DNA of 64,000 bases from Xylaria sp. FL1777. Lineage: Eukaryota; Ascomycota; Sordariomycetes; Xylariales; Xylariaceae. A model generated the notes under the pieces. That model searched no databases. It worked only from the letters and a program-made list of their open reading frames with translations, and was not told where the DNA came from. The stretch's first letter is position 1, and the number at the start of each line of letters is the position of its first letter. Location: NCBI GenBank assembly GCA_022578965.1, contig MU400516.1, forward strand, positions 124,001-188,000, read 5' to 3'. Shown piece by piece: positions 1-11,601 of the stretch. The position numbers were made by a program, and so were the translations under genes.

Positions 1-1356
1 AGGCAGTTGAGACACTATACAGCAGACTAGGTTGGAGTCCAGAGGATATCAATGTTACCCTGGCCTGCGATGAGCGGCAATTCTACTTTCCTGGTTTCGT
101 CGGTAAGCAATTCCCTAAGTCCCTCCTAGGTGCCGGTTGCACGTGATCCCATCCCATTCTATTCTAATATCATACAACTAGATACACATGTCCACGCGTC
201 TCAGTATCCCAATGTCGGCATTTTCGGGAAGTCAACCTTGCTGGACTGGCTGAACAGATATACTTTCCCTATGGAAGCGTCGTTGGCATCGCTCCCTAAA
301 GCGCGGAGAGTGTACACGCGATGCATCAGGCAGACACTGGCGCACGGCACCACTACTGCGTCCTACTTCGCGACCATCGACGTCGACGCCACTAACATCT
401 TAGCCGACCTCTGCTACTCTATAGGCCAGCGCGCCCTCATCGGTCGTGTGTGCATGGATCACCTCGGGCCGGACTACTATCTCGACGAATCACCTGAGCA
501 CGCAGTAGCCGCCACCCAGGCCACCATCGACCACATCCGCAGCATAGATAGCGGCTTCGAACTCGTAGGCCCAATCATCACCCCAAGGTTTGTGCCGGCG
601 TGCAGCGCCGAGGTAATGAGAGGTCTCTCAGAGCTTCAGAAGCAGACGCAGCTACCTGTGCAGACGCACATCTCGGAAAACGTCGACGAGATTAAGCTGG
701 TGAAGGAGTTGTTCCCAAGTAGCAAGCATTATGCCGATGTGTACGATACCCACGGGCTCCTGAACGAGAAGACGATTCTGGCCCACGCCATCCACCTTAC
801 AGAGGAAGAGGCGGATCTCATCGCCGAGAGAAAAGCCAAGGTTGCCCATTGCCCGTGTAGTAACTCTGCCCTGTCGAGCGGTGTCGCACGGGTGCGTTGG
901 CTGTTGGAAAAAGGCATCCAGGTGGGTCTTGGGAGCGATATGAGCGGCGGTTATAGTCCGAGTATCCTCGAGGCAGCGAGGCAGGCGAAGCTAGTGTCGA
1001 ATCACCTAATCATGCCAGGAGGCGCATTAGACCACCTACCACCAGAAGAACGGGAAAAAGCCAAGTTGAGCGTCGACGAGGTCCTGTACCTAGCCACGAG
1101 AGGAGGCGCACAGGTGGTGGGAATGGCCGACAAGATTGGGGCCTTCGAGGTGGGCAAGCAGTGGGACGCGCAGCTCGTCGACGTCGGCGCCGTCCCCGAC
1201 GAGGTTGCCGCGGACGATGACACGCACCACGGCAACGTAGACCTGTTCGGCTGGGAGACGTGGGAAGAGCGCGTCGCGAAATGGGTCTTCACCGGCGACA
1301 GTCGGAATACCAAGAAAGTATGGGTGCGGGGACGGCTTGTACATAATAAGACATAA
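1..1356 (+). CDS. GUD1: Guanine deaminase (5' partial)
   Basis: Amidohydrolase-family enzyme that deaminates guanine to xanthine in purine salvage, in the cytosol. The reading frame is open to the left edge, so the N-terminus is missing. One intron (103-181, GTAAGC...CTAG) joins PGFV to DTHVHA with a split Asp codon; this rebuilds the metal-binding HxH motif typical of guanine deaminases. Downstream are a Gly-Thr-Thr-Thr segment after LAHG, a CMDHLGPDYY-like family signature, the HCPCSNSALSSG block and the GLGSDMSGG block carrying a catalytic Asp. The visible protein is about 440 residues, close to the full family length, so only a short N-terminal part lies outside. It is convergent with FAS1. 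Family identity is from motif recognition, not a search. Confidence 0.9.
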
Positions 1357-2224
1357 GACAAACGAGAATTCTTAGACAGTCTTAAGCTCTACTCGAAAAT
1401 TTCGTGGCAACGACTGACTACATAGAAAGAAGGTCACGAGATGAGAGGAGCCAACGCTTGTGATGGATAGATGTAGTGTTCTATACCCGATACAATTGAT
1501 GAATGTTGCCACCGCATCGTTAATGCTCGGCTTGTGACCGGAGCCTACGCTAAACATCGTGAGAGTCCTTCATCTCTGCTGGGAAAGGGCAATACAATCC
1601 GAGCACATCTTCTAGGTAGATAAATAACACACAGTGTCTGTCTTCAGCCAGGGCTCAATAAGAAGAATCGCTGAAGGTGGCGAGCGACATAATTGTAGCT
1701 CGCCGCGAGGTCTAGGCCGCGAAGCCACGATGGGATTCTCAGAACCAGGTGACTATCTAGTCAATCGACCCCCCCCCCCCCTTTTACGTCTGTGATATCA
1801 GCCTTGTATTCGACACGAGGACCGTGCTCTACTTACTATCTAAGAGGACTATCTATCTAGGCATGTGTGCGCGCGACTCCGGCTACCGTGAAGACGAGCC
1901 ATCTTACTGAAGATCATCCTTTAAATCACCTTCTCGTCTCCCATGGACGCCTTTCCTTTCCTTCTTAGGTACGTAGCATTGCGAGTGGTCATTTCATGGG
2001 GGACAATATATAAAAATAATCAAACTATCATTAAGACTAGGCGAAACAATAGCCCAACTCCTGTGAACACCGGGCAAGCCGCCTCTAATGTCTACTAAAA
2101 TAACAAAACTGTATACATTAATTCTTACTATAATATACCCTGTTAACGACCGTCTAATGCAGCCATGGTACAGTCATGCCTCATATCGCCTTCCATCTGC
2201 CTTTGAGCCAAGTAACAAACATGC
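1357..2224. other. Intergenic region between convergent genes
   Basis: No convincing gene. It holds the 3' flanks of the guanine deaminase and FAS1 genes. The only striking element is a run of 13 C at 1769-1781. The part from about 2000 to 2150 is AT-rich, as expected for a fungal 3' region. Confidence 0.6.
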
Positions 2225-5200
2225 CTACTGGTGACCATTGACCTGAACCTCAGGCGCACCGGGTCCACCGAGACCATTGACACCGTTTACTTTACTTGTT
2301 TCATCCTGATAGCTGTCCCAGTTCTGGAGAATCTGGGCAATTTTTGGTGAGCTTGTTAGATTGTACACATCTTGGAAGTACTCTTTTGTAAGCTCGAATG
2401 GACGGGCCGTGACATTGGGAATGTATTTTCCAACGAGCTTGGAAGGATCAATGGATGTCTTATTGATCTTCTTTAGCAGAATATTGCGGAAAGGCTTGAC
2501 ACCAGATCGCAAGAACGTAGAGTGGAACGGTACGTCGATGCCCTTTAGTGGGATAGTTGCGAACCCTCGTTCTAACTCTAGTGGTCGTGGCTTAGCCAAC
2601 GTCTGTTGAGCAGATCCTTTAATGATGTCGGCTAGTTGCTGCTTTAAATCCTCGCTGCTGACATTGTTGAGCAGCTGATTGGTGTCAACCTTCTGGGCCT
2701 TCAAAAAGTTGGTGACAGTGGTAAGCGTATCGAGAGCACGAAGATCTCCAGCGCACACATATTGCATATTAGCAATATTGTAATTGACGATCTCTAAAAG
2801 CCAACCCGTCTCCTCGGCAATGCTACGGACCAAGAAGCGAAGTGCTCCTTCTCCAAACGTCTTAGAGATGCGGCTGGGGTTCACGGCACACATGGAGTAG
2901 TTAGATCGTCCTTGTGCATCTCGCTCGACTGCCACCTGCATAGTTAATCCGCGGTAGAAGACGACAGACACTAGGGACTCAATAGGGAGAACATTGGCTA
3001 GAGCAGCAAGAGCTGAATACTCTCCTAACGAATGGCCGGCAAATGTGCTGTCTCGTGGCACTAGGCCTTTGGCATTCATGTCTTCGAAGCTAGCTTTCTC
3101 CATTAGCGTCAAGGCGGGTTGAGTGAATTGTGTTGCAGACAGTAGACCGGCTGGCGATCGGTAGGTGTAGGATGTTGTCCTCTCGTTGATTTCTTTGAAG
3201 ATACGCTCAGATTTTACTGTTCCATCTGCCCCGATGGTCTCGAAATTCATTTGCATGTAATTCTCTCGAATGGCCTTGCCGCGGGGACCACCAAAATGAA
3301 CAGTGAGCTCCCGTGGATTATTTTTCACAATGTTTAGGATGGAGAAGCCTGAGCACGGTTAGCGACGATTCCAAAATATACGTGATAGGGGCGAACTTAC
3401 CGTATGTGTCCAGGAGATACTTGTCGGCCCTGTCCCATACCTCTTTGGCAACTGGACTGGAAGCGTACAGGTCCATACCCATACCTTGTTCTTGCGAACC
3501 CTGACCGGTGAAGACATATGCTGTGACTGGTTGCTCAACCTCGGCTTCACCAAGGAGCACTTTCTCTTCTGTCTCTTTGTTGCTAGCTTCGACTTTGATA
3601 ATCTTTCGACCACCAATCATGCCGACGTGTTGAAGCTTAACCTCAATGTCATCATTGGGAAGCACCATACCAACCAAGGAGGCATGGAAACTTCGGACCC
3701 GGCCGACATTATTCTCGGCAGCCCATGTTTCCACCAAACTTCGAACAGCTGCGCTTGAGTACATACCATGAGTAATGGTACCAGGCAAATTTGCATAGCT
3801 AGAGAAAACCCGGGATACATGAATGGGATTGTAATCACCCGAGACTTTAGCGTAAGTCTCATTCGAGGCAGGCGCCTTCAAGAGAAGCGGAGCCTTACCA
3901 CTCAGAGGAATTGGGTTCTCAAATAGGATGGGTTGTTCAATGGATGAGCCGTGGCGTTCGAGGTAGTCGAGAACGGGATTCCCGTGCGAAACGCCAGCTT
4001 CGTAGTCCACGCTGCCGATTTGAATTATTTCCTTGGTAGGAAGCTCAAGTAGGACTTGACCATTGGTTGCAACCGTATTGAACACAGTCTTGTTCTTGAA
4101 TGTGACTAAGCTTTGAAGGCGGAAAGTTAATGTCTGGCCTAGTAGCTCAATGTCGTTATTGTCAAGCTGGATCCAGTCCTTGGATCTCAATACTGCTACA
4201 TCCTTTGACGTAGTCAGGTGAACTTGCATCGGGGTTTCCAGTTTACGTTGGAATGTGTTCTCGTAATCAGTGTACACGCCTCGATACAAAAATTGCGACG
4301 TGACCTCCATGACGGCCTCACCATCTCGGTAGATAGTGCCGCAAACTTCGACCATTTTACCGGAGTCTTGGTTAATGACGGCATTGATCTGAGCAGTCGT
4401 TTTTACCTCATCGCCCTTTTGCAGCGGCTCTGCACCAGGCATCATACGGAACCCGTTAGACAGATGAACAAGTTTTAAAAGATCGCCGTCAATCTTGCGC
4501 GGAAAGATGGGCTTAGTAATCGCTTTCCATCCAACTACAATGGCAAAGTCCATCGGGGCGAGCATGTCCTTGCCAGGCCGATCAACAAATGCTTCACCTG
4601 TATTACCAACGGCATGCACAAAATCATTGATATCACCGCTGGTAATGGTAGTCTTACCACCGTCAAACTGAGAGTGGACATCGCCATCAAGATCAAGCGG
4701 GTCATTGCCGAACCATGCCCGCCAGTAAAACTCTTTAATACGGTCATTGCGACCCTCCATAACTTCATGAATGGGGGCATAACCGGCTTCTGGCCGGTAA
4801 ACAAATCGGAGAGGTAATGAGACAGGCTGTCCCAGGGCCGTGGCGTCTTTAACCATGCTGACCGTAATCTCCTTACCATTAAATTTAACCTCGATCACAT
4901 CCTGGTAGTGATTGTGACGAGGCTGTTCACGCACAATGATGGAAGTTTTTGCTGGTTCATCAGGGTGTCGGATCTCAACAAACAATCCACGAACGGGCGC
5001 AAAGATTCGTTTCATTGGATTGGTTTGATATTTCTTTCCCTGAACCACAACTTCGGATGTGAAGAGCGCATGTCGCCAACCGCGGCTGGGACCAGCCAGC
5101 AGGGAAAGCCAAGTCTCGATAGTTGGTAGTGTAGCAGCAGGGGACGAAGAGAGTCGGTAAGTATTTTTTTGCTCATCCTCGGAAATAATGAGGCCTTCTA

Positions 5201-8200
5201 GATCTGAAGGCATCTCTGTTTCGATGAGCTTACCACCGAAATATTCAATAGTTGGGATGCTGTCAAGCTGGTCCTCATAAACATCTTTCGTTAGCCTCGA
5301 GATGTGGCCGTTATGAATACCATCTAAGATGTCCTTAATCGGCTCGTCCAATTTGGTCGAAAATTTGGCGGCCATAGGGCCCTGTAAGATACAAGTACGA
5401 CCCACATCTTGGCCAATGACTGCTTCTAAATCTTCCGACTGCCAAAGAGAATCCTTCTTGAAGAAGAACTCAAAGTTTTCGTCTAGAGCAGGAACAAAAG
5501 TCACAGGCTTCTGACCACGGCGTTGGCAAAGGAGAAGAAAGTGCTGCACATCTTGGGCGTTGATGATCTGGGTATCGGCTTCAGAATATTGGCTCAAGAT
5601 TTTCTCAACAGTAGGAGAAGGATCATTGAGATCAGCATAATTCTGCAGCAGAGATGGCTGGTTCGGACTGGCAGTAAATCGCTCCTCCAGGCGATGAATA
5701 AAATCACCCGTCAACTTCTTGTATGAGGGATCAATCCAGCGTGCCTCGTGCTTGACATAAAGAAGTTCGACCATGCGTCGCACCACTTCTCCATATGTCA
5801 TGTCCTCGAGATCCACTGTCTGTCCATATCTATTGCGGCCAAACCATACCTTCTGGAAATCGTCATTGAGCTTTTTGATGATGTAATCCCGATTCTTCTT
5901 GAGTTCTGCCACACGCTTCTCTTTAGGCAAACTGAATATTTTCTGATCCATCTCTGCCCAGAACCGTACACCTCGAGTAGCAAGTTTGTGAATTGGCTCA
6001 CCCATTTCTGATCTCACAGTAATAACACCGCCAGCGGGACCTTTGTAAGTTTTCTCCCATTGTTCGTCATTCAGGCCTTCTGCATCGACAATGGCCTGCT
6101 TGGCGGCCTTACTAGTATGTGCTTCCTTAGCAACCATCATCCGACTGCCAAAAAGGCAGCCATCGAATGGCATTGCCGGATAGCCATATTTCTTTGACCA
6201 GTCACCAGTGAGGTAGGGATATGTGTCCTCTGCCCCGCCAAATCCACTTCCGGCCACCAAAATAATGTTGTCTGATCTTCTGATACGACCGTACAATTGA
6301 AGTATTGGTTGATGGAAATCTTCGAAGGAGTGATGACCTCCACCTCGGCCCCCAGTCCACTGAAGGATGACAGGAAACGTGGGATTGGCCTTGGCGATGT
6401 TAATAACTGCCTGAATTGCTTCCAAGGAGCCGGGTTTGAAAGATATATGTTTGAGACCCAAGGTCTCAATGTATTCCTGGGCAACCTCGATAGATGGGAC
6501 ACCCGCACCGATGGTCAGCCCCTCGATAGGAACACCCTCGGATCGGAGCCGGGCAAGCAATGGTATTTGCCAACCCATGGCCCGTGGGTTGACGTAGATC
6601 AAGTTGACGGCAATACCACGTCCTGCGGGAACAGCCTGTTCGATCTTGGTCAATGCTTCGGACATCGTTTTGGCATTATAATATCCGCCACCACCCAGCT
6701 CAATTTGGTAGCCAGCATTCATCGTTGCAGCCACAAAATCCCAAGGGACTGTGGCAGGTGTCATACCAGCGACGACAATTGGCGGGACGCCAAGTAACCT
6801 GCTCATCTTGGTGTCTACGTAGAGTTTACCAGTGGATGTCTTGACGAGACGTGGGCCGTACTTCTTAACCCAATCGTCGGCATACACGACTGCGTTCTCT
6901 TCATCACGATCAAAAAGTTCGGACTTGTACCCGACTTCTTGAGCAGAGCCATCAACAGTTCCAGCAAGAATAACACGTACGCCTGTGCCCTCCTTGTTAC
7001 GGCTGGTCAAGACGCCAAGGCCTGAGATACCCCCTGGGCCAAAGTCAAGCACGTGAGTCGCTCCGGGAAAATTGGTTGCCTTCTCCCATTGCACCGAATC
7101 TCGTGTGATCATGCGTACCAGGGACGGAACGATATCGCCTTCGACGGTGGACCTCAAGTCTTCGCCAGTACATGTATTGTAGAGTGCAATCCCCAGCGAT
7201 GATACGTCAATCTTGATATCACTAAGATCTTGATCGATAAGTTTCGTCGCATCGGCGAGATACTTGCTGTGGAATGGTGCAGTGATAGGCAGGAAGCGAT
7301 TCACAAAGCGTACTTTCCGTTCCGTGTGAGGTATTCTGTTCTGATCCAATCCTGTCGGGGCCTTGACTTTTCGTAATTGTAGATTAAGACCATACAACGA
7401 GATGGGAGGACCGGTCACGACCATATTTCTTGGACTGTTGACTAACGAGATGGCAATATGGCGGTCTTCGGGAAGATATTGATTTGTCGCATCAATGTGC
7501 TTTTGTACCTCACTCTGGGGTAAATCACGAATACTCAACATAGGCGTTGGTTCCCCCTCGCCATGTTCAATTGAATCTCGTAGCGTACCGGGTGTTAACG
7601 AGGTCTTGGGAAATACTTGTTGGCTACGAGCACCAATCCAGAAAAGAATTGTTAACGCGTGGCTAGCATATTTCTCAAACGATTCCCAGGAGTCAGCTGC
7701 TGCAGTGGCTGCAGCAACAACTACACCTTGGGAATGGCCAGTAGCACCCTCAATGCGGTCTCGTAAAATACCGGGATGGACACCCAAACCCTTACCAAGA
7801 ATTTGGTAGTGACACAGCTGCACCAGCCCGATTAAAGGGAAGCTGACCGGTGCAGATACCAAATAGTCAATATCCGGAGTCGCATCTGGAGAGCGCAACC
7901 ATTCAATAACATCAATCCCTTTCGAATACAGTTTCTCGGCACGAGGGTCCCGCGCCAAGTTATGAAGAAGCTCTGCTGATCGCGTAACTAGCTCGCCCAC
8001 AAACGAAGGATACGTCTCGTACACTTCCCGAAGCTCATCGAAGTACTCGACGATGTTTCCTTGGCCTCCGAATATGCTGTAAATAGTTGTAGACCCTTCG
8101 TCGGCAGCCCTGAACAAGGCAGAATCGTGAGGTCTCATTGCTCGGTTGGCAACAGAACGGGCAGCGTAGTAGCTCTTTACAACCGCGATCTGCTTTTCGA

Positions 8201-8588
8201 GGATACCGGGTAGAGTCCTAGCTAAAGCATGGACATCGTTGCCTCGGAGATACATGCGCTCGAATTCGTTAAGAATGAGCTTCAACACTTCTTCGTACGA
8301 ACCTTGAGCATCATCTTCTCCATCTTCTACCTCATGGGCGACGAAGCCCATATATCGGGCCACAAGTTCGGCTACTGATGATGGCTCGTCATCTTGAGCC
8401 AATTCATCGGTAGGAGTAGGTAGACCGGCGGTGAAGCGATCCTTAAGTTCTGAGGCATGGAAATGTAGGTTTGTTGGCACAAGGAACGACGATTCGAGTG
8501 ATCCATGTGAGAGGGTTAGAGGTCGAAGAGAGGATGAGGATCTGGGTGTAGACACGCCCGTCTGGGGGCCGGTGTTCGTGCCGTACAT
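2225..8588 (-). CDS. FAS1: Fatty acid synthase subunit beta
   Basis: Beta subunit of the cytosolic fungal type I fatty acid synthase; it loads acetyl and malonyl groups, reduces enoyl and dehydrates hydroxyacyl intermediates, and releases acyl-CoA. Two exons: 8588-3401 and 3348-2225, with a 52-nt intron (3349-3400, GTAAG...CTCAG) that splits a Gly codon; the product is 2103 aa, normal for the family. Domains in order: acetyltransferase with nucleophile motif GHSQG (Ser about 286), enoyl reductase with the GGRGGGHHS loop, hot-dog dehydratase with the [10 protein letters not shown] and GTITHGM motifs (about 1583), and malonyl/palmitoyl transferase with GHSLG (Ser about 1836). The start is the ATG at 8588 ([11 protein letters not shown]), which matches the usual fungal N-terminus; the frame is open a few codons further but without an ATG. 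It is divergent from FAS2. Confidence 0.97.
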
Positions 8589-11500
8589 CGTGTAGAGGTG
8601 TCGGTTCACTTCTGTTGTTTCTTAAGGTGGTTTCTCGGAATGCTACATATTCACGGTCAGCAGTGCGACAAATGTAGACACGCAGTGCGCAAATGTAGGG
8701 GCGTACGCTGATATGAGGGTCTCCGTTGACTCAGCAAAGAGCAGGAGATGTCCGAAACGGTGCGTTGAAGAATTGTTATTCAAACCCCGCCGGAGAATTA
8801 GAGAGAGAGAGAGAGAGAGGACAACGAGCAACAAGTGTTTATTTCGATTAGGGGTGCCGAGTAGAGGTGGTAGTGAAAAGAAGGGGATATTAGTTTGAAG
8901 TAAGAATACGCCAGTGACTTCGTTTCCTTTGCGCGGCAACTCTACTCAGACTGCCCAGACTTGGTCTTTTGAAATTTGAGGATGAGATAAGAAGGAATAG
9001 TCTGCAAAAGAGATATGCTGGAAAAGAGTGAACCCGAGAGAGATGGTCCAAGGTCCTTGAAGTTTCAACCAGATGGTGTTTTTTTTTTCTGGGGTGCTCC
9101 CATGTGAGTACTTGCCTTGCAAGGTACTCCAGTGGTAGATAATTCGCTGTGAGCTTAGGCGAGCTTGGGCGAATTAAGGTCCATGATAAACCCTGGTTGT
9201 CCAAGCTAGGTACTTCTAGTGATACTTTAGAAGGTACCTACCTCTCCTCCCTCCTTAGCGGGCGATGCCCTTAGCCCACTCCCTTGTCCTCTTCTCAACA
9301 TCCTAGGTACTCTAACGGGTACGTACTTCTCACCCAATGACAACGAAACGCCAAAGTTCGCCGCTAGGCAGCGAAAAAAAGGTGCATTCGGTACTTCGCG
9401 CCAAACAATTTTGTTCCGTCTTGTTGGGGATTGAGTTAGAATTGGGTGCCACACTACAACCCAGACCCCTGTCTAGGTACAGAAGGAATTGACCAGGGTA
9501 TTTTGGAGAGAATCTCAATTCTGGACCGCACCAATATGCTATCTCCACAAGGTATCTCTACATAATACCTCGGATTCAGTCCACCATGGGCCAACTAATT
9601 GTACAGATATAGAACAGAAGGGAAAAGAATTGTTTCAACCGCACCTAGTATTGAGTTGATTGTCGCTCCGAGCACCCGCCGTGAAACTTAAAAAAGGCCA
9701 AAATGTCCTAGCTGCTAAACTGACACATGTACTACTACATCCAGGCAGCATGTAAGGGATGGATTATAAGATCTGTAGCATTTCAAGTTTTTCCACTAGT
9801 GTTTATGTGCAGATGTGATGTAACCAACGAAGCATGCAGTGACGATGACTTTATTTGCTATTATTGTTTACATGCATCAAAAGCGACGTACATAAAATCC
9901 GAAGCACACCCTTAGACTACAAGACGAGCCATCACTTGAAGTAGTAATGTCGGGTCTCTGTCTCTGTCTCTGCTCACTAACAAGAAGGTTGGCAGGGGAG
10001 GGAAACCTTGAACGTTTGTAGCCCAGCTGCGCAATGTTAAATATGTAAGTAAATACGCCGTGGTGTATACTGCAGAGCAAAGCAAAGAAAACTAAAAGGA
10101 TAAACTCGCTGCTCAAGTATAGATACCTACACTAGATATATTACAAGGACCAAAAATCTAGGTCCATCCAGCCCGTTCTACTGGAGCAACGAAATAGCGG
10201 CTGCCAAGCCGCCATCATATGTACGCTATAGAGATGGGCACCATCAACATTCGCATACCTGACATGCCTATAATTAGGTAGAACCATAGAGAGTTTTCCA
10301 ACAGGAAGTGAAGACTACAAAATGCTAGGATACCTACTTCGCGCACAAGCAAATCATGGTAAAGTCATATGCGCACAATGCTAAGTCAATCTCATCCAGG
10401 GCCTCTCGTGTGGTCTGGACTAACGAGTACCTACCTGCGTAGGTAGTATAGTTCTTGTTCATATCCGCAGGATTAATGAACATGAAGCGGGCTAAACTCG
10501 TGTGGGGGAAATCGGTGGCATTTACACGTGTAGTCTTATCTACCCTATGTTACACTATCTCTTAGAGTGCTGCTGATAGGACCCTCGAGATCGTTGAGAA
10601 ATGGTGGGTACTTCAACAAGGTCATAGCAAATCAGAGTAGGTATCGCAATTGCGCGACGTTTTAGTACAATACTTAAGTACTTATATCACCAGCAGAGTG
10701 GGGCCAGTTGCCATGCAGCTAAATTACATACCTACCTACTGTCTCCCGGTACACTGTACCGATGAAGGCTAGGGACCTCACCTTAGGTAGTGTATCTTCG
10801 CTTGACCACTATTGGACTCGCAGCTGCAGGCACCCTTTGCCCCGGGGGCCGAGGGGCACCCCAGGCCCGTCGTTGTAACCAACCAAGATCAGGGGGGAGA
10901 AAAAAATAAAAAAAAAATTAAAGATTCCATGTTCACACTGAGTTCAACATTTGGGAAAGCTCCGTTTCTGCCACAGCAGAGCAGCCTACTCCCAGTGTAC
11001 ACTACACCAATTTGGCATAGCTGCAAGGTTGCCTACTGACCGGTACTTCATTTGACTGGCGTGCATGTTTGTAAGCTACCCTACAGAGCCTGAACACGCT
11101 CCCGTGTTCACCAGCAAGCATTATACTGCACTAACACAGGCGTCTCGATTGGAGCATTAGGTTACCTTTTTTACTCTTCCCTGTCTGCCTCCTCCCCGGT
11201 GTCTGTCTCGACGAAGCATTCTTGCCTCTCCTATTCCTTCCTCACCTAATTCTCTAGCATTTTGTGCGAGAAGCAACTCATACACTTTTCGAGGATCTCA
11301 CTTCCACAACGATCCTCGACTTTACAAACGACACCCCTTTAATAGACACATTTAATCTATTATATTCGAATCCTCTCCCAATCGAGCCCACGTCCTCTCT
11401 TGGCTGTCGGTCTGTCTGCCGGCATTCTCTATTGTTAGTTTTCCTTCGAGGCCAACAAAGCGAGTCGAATTATTACCTCCTACGAACTTCACGACCTAAA

Positions 11501-11601
11501 AGGATCGAGATACCCCATCGCTGATTATCGCTTCTGTCTCGTTTCGGTCCTCATTTTTCTCCCGCGCTTATTCATTAGACCGCATCGCCATCAACTTCAA
11601 A
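8589..11601. promoter_or_regulatory. Shared FAS1-FAS2 intergenic control region
   Basis: About 3 kb between two divergent genes whose products work in a strict 1:1 complex, so shared control is a reasonable inference. No convincing gene. A (GA)9-10 tract at 8801-8819 reads as CT on the FAS1 strand about 210 nt upstream of its ATG. A pyrimidine-rich leader runs from about 11170 to 11600 before the FAS2 ATG. A G+C-rich block with CCCCGGGG lies near 10840-10862. TAGGTA/TACCTA words recur (for example around 9230, 9470, 10430 and 10785). No specific operator can be named from sequence alone. Confidence 0.5.
8801..8819. repeat. (GA)n microsatellite
   Basis: An uninterrupted GA dinucleotide tract in the 5' region of FAS1; on the transcribed strand it is a CT tract of the kind common in fungal core promoters and 5' leaders. 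Confidence 0.85.

Noticed and set aside
1769..1781. C13 run as a possible regulatory element
   Set aside because: Located between two convergent 3' ends; better explained as a homopolymer tract.
8589..8609. Seven-residue N-terminal extension of FAS1
   Set aside because: The extended frame starts at GTG; the ATG at 8588 matches the conserved fungal N-terminus.
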